Source: Labilithrix sp.
GTDB taxonomy: Bacteria; Myxococcota_A; Polyangia; Polyangiales; Polyangiaceae
Direction: 5' to 3'
DNA: 64,000 nucleotides
NCBI GenBank assembly: GCA_019637225.1
Contig: JAHBWC010000002.1
Coordinates: 124,001-188,000 of the forward strand
Both the position numbers and the translations under genes were made by a program. Shown piece by piece: positions 7,901 through 16,290 of the stretch. The first letter of the stretch is position 1. The number at the start of each line of letters is the position of its first letter. Below the pieces are notes generated by a model, which did no database searches, was not told the origin of the DNA, and was given only the letters and a program-made list of their open reading frames with translations.

Positions 7901-8199
7901 GGCAGGGACGGGGCGTTGTCACTCCGTCGCGCAGAAGTAGGACGTGTACGCGTGACGAGGCCGACCCCGACGAGGACCACTCACGCGGGTTGCACTGTCA
8001 CGACAATCATCGGGCAGGCGGAACGCCGGCGGGAGACCCATCAGCCCTTGGAGCTGACGCGGAGCTCGCGGCCGTCGAGACGTGGCGCGCGGCGTACGCG
8101 AGCCCGTAGCGGTCGGCCTGGCGTGGCGGTGCGCTCCCGTCGCTCGGGGCGGCGCTTTTCGATTTCGGGGACGAGCGTGATCGTGAACGATTCGTCGCG
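7901..8199. other. Intergenic stretch before the beta-helix gene
   Basis: About 300 bases. The frame of the downstream gene is open back to an amber codon at 8107-8109 and continues coding-like beyond it, so the true gene may have begun further upstream and been broken by this stop. No RNA gene or repeat is seen. Confidence 0.4.
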
Positions 8200-10545
8200 A
8201 TGGCCAGACGAGTCGCGCCGGAGCTGTCGCTGTCGATTGGGCAGTCGTGGCTGCTCGGCGTCTCCGCGCCGCTCGCGCGGCTGAACGGCCAGCGCCTCGA
8301 CGTCCTCGGTGGCGCCCCACGCGGAGGTGCACCGACGTACCGGATGCTGCGCGGGCTCGGCATCGTGACCGGGCTAGAGGCGCAGGCGCGCATCGACGCG
8401 CTGCTCGAACGCGCGCCGCGCGCCGAGCGGCCCTCGTGGGATCTCGTCCGTGCCGCGGCGTGGGCAGGAGCTGCGTATGCCGCGTTCATGCTCGACGCTC
8501 GCGAGGCGTGGTCCTTGGTCGAGCGCGCCGGCGCGATCGCCCGCTCACGGTATCGATCGTGGGAGGCGTACGGCGCCGACTTCGTGCTCGGGCGCCAGGC
8601 GTTTCATGGCAAACCTGGTCGCGGCAAGGATGACGAGGCGAGGATCGTCGCGGCGCTCGCCGTGGAAGGAACGAGCCCGTGGATGATCGCTCCCTGGAAG
8701 ACGCGCGCGGCGCGCGTCGCGCCGCCGGTTCATCACGGTCGCGTGCTACACGTCGGGAAGGGACGAGAGCACACGACGATCGATCGAGCGCTTCGCGCGG
8801 CGGGAGATGGCGACGTCCTCGAGATCGACGCCGGCACCTACTTGGAGTCGTTGAAGCCCGAGGTCGATGTCGAGCTCGTCGGAAAAGGGCGCGTCGTCGT
8901 TGTCTCTCGCGCGGACCATGCGCTCTTCGTGGACGATGTCGGTGTCGTCGCGCGGAACATCGCTTGGGAGAGCACGTCGAACGATCGCGCAGCCGTTTGC
9001 GTGCGTGCCCGTGGCGTGTTGAGGCTCGAGCACTGCCGCGTTCAATCGCGGACACAGGGCGTGGCGGTCTACGACCCCGATACGATGGCGTTCTTCGATG
9101 ACGTCTTGCTCGAAGGTGTCGGCATCGGCGTCAGCGTCTACGACCGCGCATGGCTCCACGCGACGCGGCTCGCGGTGGTCCAGTCGAGCCGCCTCGGCGT
9201 CTCGGCGGAGAAGGAGAGCGACGTCACCCTCGACGAGTGCACGGTCGTCGGCGCGAAAGAGGCCGGTCTGCTCGTCGACGGAGCGAAAGCGACAGCGCGC
9301 TGCTGCTCGTTCACGAAGGGTGGCTGGAGCGGAGCCCAGGTCTCCGGAGGCGAGCTGACGATGGCCTCGTGCGTCATCGAGAATGTCGATACGGGGATCC
9401 TCGTCCGCGGCGGTGGCGCGCGGCTCGAGGAGGTCCGGATCGGAAAGACCTCGAGGAATGGCCTCGAGATCGCGGCCAAGGCTCGGGTCACCGCGACGAA
9501 GCTCGGCCTGAAGGGCGTGAAGGGGAGCGGCGTGCTCGTCGCCGACGCCGAGCTCGAGCTCTCGGAGTCGCGGATCGACGGCGTGGTCTTCGACGGCGTC
9601 ACGATCGTCGGCTCGCGCCGCGTGCAGCTTCGTGATGTCGCGATCGCCTCCGCCGGGCGAGCCGCCATCTGGCTCGATGACGGCAGTGCGAACGCCGCCG
9701 GGACCAAGATCGACATCCGGGCCGCCGACATTGGCGTGCGCGTTGGCAAAGATGCGCGCTTCGCGCTCGCTGCCAGCAGCATCCGGAGAGGCACGACCGG
9801 ACTTGCGATCGACGGGGGCGTCATGGCGGTCGAGAGCTCGCGGATCCAAGGCCCGTCGGCCAATGCGGTGCAGCTGAGCGGCGGCGCGTCGCTCGTGCTT
9901 GCCACGTGCGATGTCGTCGGCGGCGAGAACGCCGTCGCGGCCGTCGACAGTCGAGCCGTGATCGTGGGGTCACGCGTGTCCGGTAAGGCGTGTGCGCTCA
10001 CGATCGAAGGGAAGGCGAACGTCGTCATCGAGGGCGGAGCGATCATCGGGGGATCCGACGTCGCTCTTCGGATCGACGGTCCCGCGCGAGCTCGAGCACA
10101 TGACACGGAGATCGTCTCGGGAAGGAAAGGCGAGCGCCGCGGGTCTGCGGCCTCGCGCTTCGCGATGTCGCGCTGCACGAGCCGGCAAAAGAGCGGCTTT
10201 CGGCCGGAGCTCGACGGTGGCCTCGCGCCGTTCACGCTCGTCCTCCACCTCGGCCCGCTCTATTCGCTCGTCACGAGCGACTTCCGCGCGCTGCTCGGCC
10301 GTCGTCGATCCGCGTTCGAGCGACGGTTGGAGCCGAATGGTCATGGGATCGCTGCGTGGATCGACGCTTTGCTCGACGCCGACCCCAAGCTCCGTCGGCG
10401 GATCGAGCTCGATCCCGAAGCCGCCATGTTCTCTGCCGTTTCGAAGGATCGCGATGCGCTCGTCGCGCTCGTCGCCGCGGTTCGGACCGCGCTCGGCGAT
10501 GACGCGAGGTTCGTCGCGACGCTCGGGGCCGCTCGCGCGTCCTGA
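8200..10545 (+). CDS. DUF1266-like domain fused to parallel beta-helix
   Basis: A 781-residue protein. Residues about 1-150 resemble DUF1266: IGQSWLLGVSAPLARLNGQR, then PSWDLVRAAAWAGAAYAAF and SRYRSWEAYGADFVLGR. After a Trp-rich linker, from about residue 185 (VLHVGKGREHTTIDRALRAA, then GDVLEIDAGTYLE) runs a long right-handed parallel beta-helix of the pectate-lyase-like/DUF1565 kind, about 430 residues of short repeated strands. The last 100 residues are helical. No polysaccharide-lyase residues are obvious. There is no signal peptide. The open frame extends upstream to 8110 without a start codon and reads protein-like, so the N terminus is uncertain. Confidence 0.75.
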   Translation: MARRVAPELSLSIGQSWLLGVSAPLARLNGQRLDVLGGAPRGGAPTYRMLRGLGIVTGLEAQARIDALLERAPRAERPSWDLVRAAAWAGAAYAAFMLDAREAWSLVERAGAIARSRYRSWEAYGADFVLGRQAFHGKPGRGKDDEARIVAALAVEGTSPWMIAPWKTRAARVAPPVHHGRVLHVGKGREHTTIDRALRAAGDGDVLEIDAGTYLESLKPEVDVELVGKGRVVVVSRADHALFVDDVGVVARNIAWESTSNDRAAVCVRARGVLRLEHCRVQSRTQGVAVYDPDTMAFFDDVLLEGVGIGVSVYDRAWLHATRLAVVQSSRLGVSAEKESDVTLDECTVVGAKEAGLLVDGAKATARCCSFTKGGWSGAQVSGGELTMASCVIENVDTGILVRGGGARLEEVRIGKTSRNGLEIAAKARVTATKLGLKGVKGSGVLVADAELELSESRIDGVVFDGVTIVGSRRVQLRDVAIASAGRAAIWLDDGSANAAGTKIDIRAADIGVRVGKDARFALAASSIRRGTTGLAIDGGVMAVESSRIQGPSANAVQLSGGASLVLATCDVVGGENAVAAVDSRAVIVGSRVSGKACALTIEGKANVVIEGGAIIGGSDVALRIDGPARARAHDTEIVSGRKGERRGSAASRFAMSRCTSRQKSGFRPELDGGLAPFTLVLHLGPLYSLVTSDFRALLGRRRSAFERRLEPNGHGIAAWIDALLDADPKLRRRIELDPEAAMFSAVSKDRDALVALVAAVRTALGDDARFVATLGAARAS

Positions 10546-10675
10546 GCGCCTCCGATCGGCGGCTCGAGCTGACGTGGACCGAAGACCCCTCGCCCCGACG
10601 CGGAAGCGACGATGAGGAAGCGACAGGGCCTTCACGAGCTCGGGCCCAGACGGACGAGTCGATCTCCCTATCGTC

Positions 10676-10803
10676 CGAGTAGTGCATCTTGGCGAAGAAG
10701 ACTTGCGCTTCGCGATCGCTCTCGCGGTAGTCGGATGCGAGGGCGAGGATCTCCTGCACGCGCTGGTAGACCCGCGTGACGCGCGCGCGCGTGAAGCGAC
10801 GAC
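10676..10803 (-). pseudogene. RhuM-family remnant
   Basis: On this strand about 42 codons translate to RVTRVYQRVQEILALAS, then DYRESDREAQVFFAKMHY. This matches the C-terminal core of RhuM-family virulence-associated proteins (R...V...i.dI..LaSDYd..s..a..FFa.vqnk.H). The downstream part diverges at once and the upstream part is missing, so only a fragment is left. RhuM genes usually travel on genomic islands, so this marks a decayed mobile insertion. Confidence 0.55.
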
Positions 10804-10809
10804 GGAGGA

Positions 10810-11667
10810 TCAGGGGCTCCGCTCGAGGCAGCCGTGGGGCTGCATGAACTGGCCCCTCGGCGCGTACTGCCTACAGTCGGGTTGGAACTCGATGTGACCC
10901 GATCCGCAGTGGGCGGTGTTCGCGTTCTGGTTGGCGGTGAGCTCGCAGCAGTAATAGTAGCCGGTCGCCGCGTCGCGCGTGAGGTAGGCCGTGAGGCGTG
11001 TCTGCGGGCTGCACTGCGGATTGCCGAGCCAGCGGTATCCGGCGGGGACGGACGGAATGGCGGGCGGCGGAGGAGCGGGCGGCGGAGGAGGGGGCGTCCA
11101 GGTCGTGCCTAGCGGGCTCGGGTCCTTCGCCAGCCGGCTGCGGATGACGAGCGTGAACGCCTCCCACGTGGACGCCTGATGGCGGTCCGCCTTGACCTCG
11201 CGGCCTCCGCCGTTTTCGGCGCAGACCCAGCGGTTGTCCCAGGCGGCCAGGATGACTTTGTCGTCCGACTTGATGGGGGTGAGGCCGGTCCCCGGCTTAT
11301 GGATGGTGAAGGTCTCCCACGTGCTGCCTGCGTCGCGGTTGGCCTTGATGAGCCCGTTCTCGGCGACGACGAACTTCCCGTTCTGCGCGCGGAGGCGGAC
11401 CTTGTCGCCTTGCTGAAGCTCGCCGCCGTTCAGATCGATGAGGACGAAGCGCTCCCAGTCGCCGGCGGCGTTCCGATCGGCTTTGACCTCGCGGCCGCCG
11501 CCGTATTCGGCGACGACGAACTGACCGTTCGAGGCCTTGAGGTTCACGATGTAATACGTCCCATTGGCGGCGGGCTGAGCCTCTGCGCTCTCGACCGAGA
11601 GAGCCGTGGTTGCAACGAGGCCGGCGAGCACGGTGAGCGCAGCGCCGCGTGTGATCGTTCGTTTCAT
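10810..11667 (-). CDS. Secreted fascin-like beta-trefoil protein
   Basis: A 285-residue exported protein. A signal peptide (TVLAGLVATTALSVESAEAQ) is followed by three fascin-like repeats at about residues 35-175, each with a 'NGxFVVAExGGGREVKADR' style motif and a W(E/T)xF turn. A Pro-rich hinge (PPPPPPAPPPPAI) leads to a Cys-rich C-terminal module (CSPQ, YYYCCELTANQ, CGSGH, DCRQY, CLERSP) that is probably disulphide-linked. Fascin-like trefoils in bacteria bind sugars or surfaces. GAAGGAG lies seven bases before the ATG, a good ribosome site. Likely role: secreted or surface-attached carbohydrate-binding protein; ligand unknown. Confidence 0.8.
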   Translation of the reverse strand: MKRTITRGAALTVLAGLVATTALSVESAEAQPAANGTYYIVNLKASNGQFVVAEYGGGREVKADRNAAGDWERFVLIDLNGGELQQGDKVRLRAQNGKFVVAENGLIKANRDAGSTWETFTIHKPGTGLTPIKSDDKVILAAWDNRWVCAENGGGREVKADRHQASTWEAFTLVIRSRLAKDPSPLGTTWTPPPPPPAPPPPAIPSVPAGYRWLGNPQCSPQTRLTAYLTRDAATGYYYCCELTANQNANTAHCGSGHIEFQPDCRQYAPRGQFMQPHGCLERSP

Positions 11668-12335
11668 CGTGATGCTCCTTCAAGTCGGGTTCGCGCGCGA
11701 CGTTGCGACATTCGACGAAGCGCGTGCTCCCGAGAGCGAGGGTACGAGCGCGCTTCGAAGGAGAACAGCGCGCAAGGGTTTACGTAAACGAGACGGCGAT
11801 CGCGTTGAACCGTCGAACGACAGCTCGGAGCGGAGAAGCTCGGCGAAGGATTTCAGCAGCCTTCAACCTAGCGAGAAGAGCCCGAACTACCGTCTTCGGC
11901 TCCTAAACGGGGGTGCCTAATCAGGTTCGAGGCAGGACCCACCATCGGCCGAGAAGAACCGAAGAACCGAAGAACGGAAGCTCGTTTCGGCTTCCGTACG
12001 TTCACGACGGGGAGGCTCGCCGAGCTCGGTGGTTGGAGCGATCCGAACGGGGAACGGACCGCTCGGAGCGACGACGAATCGGGCTCGGACTCGAGAGGCT
12101 CTCGCACATCGCACACGCGTCTCGCCTCCGTAAGTCAGCGAGATCTCGTTCGCGAACTATCCGACTTGGGTCCAAGGGTAAGCCCTGAGGGCGATGGTGG
12201 AGGGGGCCACCGTCGCCTAGGCTCGCGCCCTATGACGGAGCCGGCTTGCACGCAACCGACCGGTGCGCGGCGATAGGCGGGCAAGACACTGTTGCTGAGC
12301 GGGCAAAGCGACCGTTCCTAACGCCTAGCGAGATC
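11668..12335. other. Intergenic stretch with short AT-richer repeats
   Basis: About 670 bases without a convincing gene on either strand. Between about 11950 and 11985 the motif gaagaacc is repeated three times, followed by a short hairpin built on ggaagc/gcttcc. It marks the left side of a less GC-rich block. Promoters for both divergent genes must lie here; TAACGC (12319-12324) is a candidate -10 for the right-hand gene. Confidence 0.4.
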
Positions 12336-14471
12336 ATGAACACGCTACGACTTCATCTCCTCACGGCCGTACTTTCATCGACGATGATCTACGCGCGGTC
12401 GGCACACGCTGACCCGCGGTCTGCGAGCGCGCAGCGTGTACTCCCCCGTACCGACCTTGCACCGCAACCGCTCGAGTCCCCCGCGACCGCGACGGCGTCG
12501 CGACTGCGCGACGCCACCAAGCCGGTCGTCGACTCGGTCTGCAAGGCCGGCAATATCCTCTTCGATCGGTACAAGAAGATCGACGACGCAATCCAAGATG
12601 TTCGGCGGACCGCTACCGATCTCAGCGACGGATCTGTCTCCAAGTTGAAATTGCTCAACGAGCTGTTGGAGAAGCAGCGCAGTCCGACCGAACCAGCACC
12701 GAAGACCGCGCCCGAGTTCATCGAAACGAGGAACGAGATCCTGCGTCGTGCGGAGCAGGAGAGGGCCGAGGCGCTCAGGGAGCTCCGCGTCGATGTCACC
12801 GGGAGGGTCGAGGCGTCCGTGAGAGCGAGCCTGAACGTCGAATGCGACGAAGCCTGCAAGGCGGACGCGACGCTCCTTTGCGTGCAACCTAGCAGCGGCC
12901 GCTCGTTCGGCGGAGCCGCCAGCTCTCTCGGCGGTTTTGGGTGGCAAAGCACCGTGCTTGACGGACTTACGAACTTCGTTCAGCAACGCGCTGAAGAGGA
13001 GCTCACGCTCTGGTTCACCGAGCGCTTCCAGGATTCCTTCTGCGCGGACAAGGAGCTGTTTCCGGAGACTTGCGATCTCTTGGAGGGGCGAAGCAACGTC
13101 AAGTACTTTCCGCCCGGGGCCCTCTTCGTCGCGACGCTCCAGGCAGACGTCGAGAACTTAGCGGCCTATGCGCTGCTGAAGCCGCTCAATGCGCAGCGCG
13201 CTGCTGCCGACGCCGTTGCTTCGGCGGGGCCCAAGGACACCGCGGCGGCGCGCCAAGCTGCTTCCGCGCGCGCCAGACTCACCGCAGCCCAGGCCGTCAT
13301 CGGCTCGGTTCGAGATCTACTTGCCGGGATCCGCAAGGGAGACTCGCCGCTCGAGCTCCTCGCGGGACTTGCGCGCTCGGAGAAACTCGAGAGCGCATGC
13401 ATCGCAGCGGACGTGGTCGCCTGTCGTCTTCGAACGGTCGGAGCGGTCACCGGCCTCCTCGCGGACGTGGTGCGGAGGGATGCCGACACCGACGCGGCCC
13501 TTGATAGCCTTGCACGGGAGTATCCGACGACGCGCAAGATCCTATGTCTCCAGAAGCGTGCGTGCGCCCTCCCCGAGACCCTCCCCGACGCGGGCAAGCT
13601 GCGGGCTTTCGTCCGTGCCGCGATTCAACTCCAAGGAAAGGTCACGGCCGGACAGAGCGCGATCACCGGGACGCGGCGCCAATACGCAGGCGAAATCCTT
13701 GCTTCAGTGTCCACGACCATCGATGCCGGAATGGACCTCGCTCCTCTGAACGCGTCTGAGATGGATCGCTGGGTGACCGTACGCACGTGCACGGAGTCGC
13801 TCACTGATGCTCTGCGGGGCGACATCGCGGATAGCGTTCGCGGTGTTCTCCCACTTCTCCCCGGCGATGAGGACACACGACTTCGACTGGCGGTGGTTGT
13901 GGACATCGCATCGGCGAAGACGTCGAGCGATGTCCAGAACGCCCTGAAAGCTGCTGCCGTGCCGGTTGGCAGCTGGAGGGTCAAGCGACGAGGCCTCTCC
14001 GTGAGCGTCACGGGGCTCGTCGGCGCCGCCGGCGCGATGGAACGTCCACTCGGGGGACCTCGACCGGACGCCTACACTGCCGGCGCGATCGGGGCCATCG
14101 GCATCGACGTATCGCTGCCGATGCCCGTCGTGAACAGGGGGTGGACGCTCGGAGCATTCGTCTCGATGCTCGATGTCGGACAGCTCCTCTCCACTCCGAT
14201 CGAAGCGAAACAAGAATCGACCCCCACCGGTACTAGCAAGGCCGTCCCAGGCGGCGAGTTTCAGCTTGCTCAGGTGCTGGCGCCAGGGCTCTACGGGCGC
14301 ATCGGGCTGGGCCATACACCGTTCGTCGTCGGCGCCGGAGCGACAGTGGCCCCCCTTCTTAGGAAGTACGAGGACGCGACCGGCGTTGACGCGACTCGCA
14401 GCGATACTCAGGTGACGACAGTTCGGGTCCAGGCGTTTGCAGCGATCGATCTGACTCTGATTCCCTTCTGA
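12336..14471 (+). CDS. Exported protein of unknown function, partner of the C11 protease
   Basis: A 711-residue exported protein that I do not recognise. The N-terminal signal (MNTLRLHLLTAVLSSTMIYA followed by RSAHA) is followed by a long helical, charged region (about residues 60-500) with paired Cys residues (ECDEACKADATLLC, CADKELFPETC, CIAADVVAC, CLQKRAC). The last 150 residues alternate Gly-rich strands (GLVGAAGAMERPLGG, AGAIGAIGIDVSLPM, GAFVSMLDVGQLL, GRIGLGHTPFVVGAGATV) and end in IDLTLIPF with a terminal Phe, the usual look of a small outer-membrane beta-barrel. A gene for a C11 peptidase starts 31 bases downstream on the same strand, so the two are likely cotranscribed. Confidence 0.7.
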   Translation: MNTLRLHLLTAVLSSTMIYARSAHADPRSASAQRVLPRTDLAPQPLESPATATASRLRDATKPVVDSVCKAGNILFDRYKKIDDAIQDVRRTATDLSDGSVSKLKLLNELLEKQRSPTEPAPKTAPEFIETRNEILRRAEQERAEALRELRVDVTGRVEASVRASLNVECDEACKADATLLCVQPSSGRSFGGAASSLGGFGWQSTVLDGLTNFVQQRAEEELTLWFTERFQDSFCADKELFPETCDLLEGRSNVKYFPPGALFVATLQADVENLAAYALLKPLNAQRAAADAVASAGPKDTAAARQAASARARLTAAQAVIGSVRDLLAGIRKGDSPLELLAGLARSEKLESACIAADVVACRLRTVGAVTGLLADVVRRDADTDAALDSLAREYPTTRKILCLQKRACALPETLPDAGKLRAFVRAAIQLQGKVTAGQSAITGTRRQYAGEILASVSTTIDAGMDLAPLNASEMDRWVTVRTCTESLTDALRGDIADSVRGVLPLLPGDEDTRLRLAVVVDIASAKTSSDVQNALKAAAVPVGSWRVKRRGLSVSVTGLVGAAGAMERPLGGPRPDAYTAGAIGAIGIDVSLPMPVVNRGWTLGAFVSMLDVGQLLSTPIEAKQESTPTGTSKAVPGGEFQLAQVLAPGLYGRIGLGHTPFVVGAGATVAPLLRKYEDATGVDATRSDTQVTTVRVQAFAAIDLTLIPF

Positions 14472-14502
14472 TGCGTGCCGCAACGTCAGCGAGCGGAGGG
14501 TC

Positions 14503-15912
14503 ATGAGCAATCTCTCGACACACCAAGATCGTTGGCCTTCGAGTGCGCTGTTCAGGTTCTTGTTCCGCGCAGTGACGGTGGTAGTCGCGATGATCGGAAC
14601 GGCGCAGGCTGCGCAAGCCAAGTGCCCGGAGCAGGTGCCGTTGATGGCAGACTGGACGCTCGTCGTCCTCATGCATCCAACGGACCCAGATATCCGTGGG
14701 ACGATGAACGCGAACCTACGAGCGCTGTTCCGGGTAGGGAGTTCGGAGCGCGTCAATGTGGTCGTGCAGTACGAGGGACGACGGTACTATGTACCCCGCG
14801 GCTCGGACGCCGTCGGTGAGATGAGTGCGAGCCCCTTCGACGCGTTGACCGAGAGTGCCCGGCTCGGTTCGTCCTGCGGTGGACTGCCGACGTCGGACGC
14901 CGAGCGAAATGCTGCCCTTCACTTTCCATCGGGCAACGCCGTCTCTTCGCTCGTGTCGCAAGCGATCGCGAACTTCCCTGCCGAGAAGTACGCCTTGATC
15001 CTGGGAGCACATGGAGCCGGTGTCCGCGCACATGGAGAGCAAGCGGAAAGCGTCGTCGGCGGAGTTCGCGCGCTAGGAGGCTCCGATCCGGCAACCCGGC
15101 TGTTCGGCGTCGACCTCGAGGCTGGCCTCCAGAAGGCACTCGGCCCCGACCGACGTCTCGACCTTCTCGCTTTCGACGCATGCCTCATGTCGGCGATTGA
15201 GACGGCCTACGGCATGCGCAGAGTCGCGGAGGTGATGGTCGCGAGCGAGTCCAACTCCACCATCAACGGATGGGTGTACAATCGAATATTGTCGGAGTTA
15301 GACTTGCACCTTGCGACCTTGAACAAGGTTTCAAGTGTCACATTGGCGAGCATCATTCGAGCATCGTATCGTACCCAACTGGTGGAAGGTTCGCTCCGCG
15401 GGGATTTGCGCGACCTGAGCATCATCTCTTTGGATGAACTGCTGCCAGACAAGCCAGGGGTGGTTAGCGCCCTGAGTGCAGTCGGCGCGCGGGTGGTCGA
15501 CGAATCGTTGACGAGCGAGACACTCGCGCTGCGTTCTGCGTGCCAGCCACCCGCGGACGAGTTCTTCTACCTGACACGACAGAAGGCTCACGGCACGTCG
15601 GTTGACATCGAATGCTTGTGTCGCGAACTCGGCAAGAATCCGACGCTGGCCACCGAAGCATCGACCTTATGCGCCGCGCTCTCGCACGCAATGCTAGATC
15701 CAGAAAGAAGCATTCCATGGCGTGCGGGCATTAGCGTCTTCTTTCCGCGGACGGTCGCGGGGGCGGCCGCGGACGCCGACCTGCCGGCGTACGCGCCCTC
15801 CCCTCAGGAGCGGGATAGAGCGAAGCAACCACGGTTCGCCGTTGACAAGATCATGGGCAGACCGAACGGTTGGACGAGATTCATTCGCTCGGCGTTTGGC
15901 CCGCGGCACTAG
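14503..15912 (+). CDS. Secreted clostripain-like cysteine protease (C11)
   Basis: A 469-residue exported protease of family C11. After a signal region (RFLFRAVTVVVAMIGTAQAA), the catalytic His lies in ILGAHGAG (His170) and the Cys in LLAFDACLMS (Cys227), in the order and spacing of clostripain/C11 peptidases (caspase-like fold, cleavage after basic residues). Later segments (VMVASESNSTINGW, YRTQLVEGS, WRAGISVFFP) fit the same family. A GGAGGG stretch lies only two bases before the ATG, unusually close, so the start may be a few codons later. It sits behind a gene for a putative outer-membrane protein, which may display, receive or be processed by it. Many C11 proteases self-activate. Confidence 0.85.
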   Translation: MSNLSTHQDRWPSSALFRFLFRAVTVVVAMIGTAQAAQAKCPEQVPLMADWTLVVLMHPTDPDIRGTMNANLRALFRVGSSERVNVVVQYEGRRYYVPRGSDAVGEMSASPFDALTESARLGSSCGGLPTSDAERNAALHFPSGNAVSSLVSQAIANFPAEKYALILGAHGAGVRAHGEQAESVVGGVRALGGSDPATRLFGVDLEAGLQKALGPDRRLDLLAFDACLMSAIETAYGMRRVAEVMVASESNSTINGWVYNRILSELDLHLATLNKVSSVTLASIIRASYRTQLVEGSLRGDLRDLSIISLDELLPDKPGVVSALSAVGARVVDESLTSETLALRSACQPPADEFFYLTRQKAHGTSVDIECLCRELGKNPTLATEASTLCAALSHAMLDPERSIPWRAGISVFFPRTVAGAAADADLPAYAPSPQERDRAKQPRFAVDKIMGRPNGWTRFIRSAFGPRH

Positions 15913-16089
15913 GCCCTCAGCTGAGACCTGCGGCATCGTAACTCGATACGGCTCCACCCACCGCTTCGCTCAGCCAGGAGTGGCTATCGATGCTCACCAC
16001 CGGACGCCCTAAAGGAGGCTACTCACACACGTGCTCGGTGTGAAGGCGCAAGGGCCGGACGTAGGAGTGTGCACTTCATGTCCTCGTGA

Positions 16090-16242
16090 TCACTCTTGGC
16101 CAGTGCCGTTGCAGTCGTCGCAATCGGCGTGCCCCTTGCCCTGACAACCGGGGCACGCCATGCCTGAGGAGGTGCGTCCCTCTCCCGAACACTTCGCGCA
16201 TCGGACCTCGCCATCGCCGTCACACGCAGAGCACTTCGCCAT
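16090..16242 (-). CDS. 50-residue zinc-ribbon protein with four CxxCxGxG motifs
   Basis: A tiny gene coding for 50 residues that consist almost wholly of four CxxCxGxG repeats: CSACDGDG, CAKCSGEG, CPGCQGKG and CDDCNGTG, as in the central zinc-binding domain of DnaJ. The four motifs would bind two zinc ions. There is no J domain, membrane segment or signal. The ATG at 16242 is preferred to one four codons earlier because a perfect GGAGG lies five bases before it. It begins 48 bases after the stop of the OLD-family nuclease gene on the same strand, so the two are probably one transcript. The role is unknown; a protein- or nucleic-acid-binding accessory to the nuclease is an inference. Confidence 0.75.
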   Translation of the reverse strand: MAKCSACDGDGEVRCAKCSGEGRTSSGMACPGCQGKGHADCDDCNGTGQE

Positions 16243-16290
16243 TCGGTCCTCCATCTCACGAGCCGGCGTTTGACGACAGAGCTGCTGTCT

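Noticed and set aside
15913..16089. Further small gene behind the zinc ribbon gene
   Set aside because: No frame with a start, ribosome site and reasonable composition was found.
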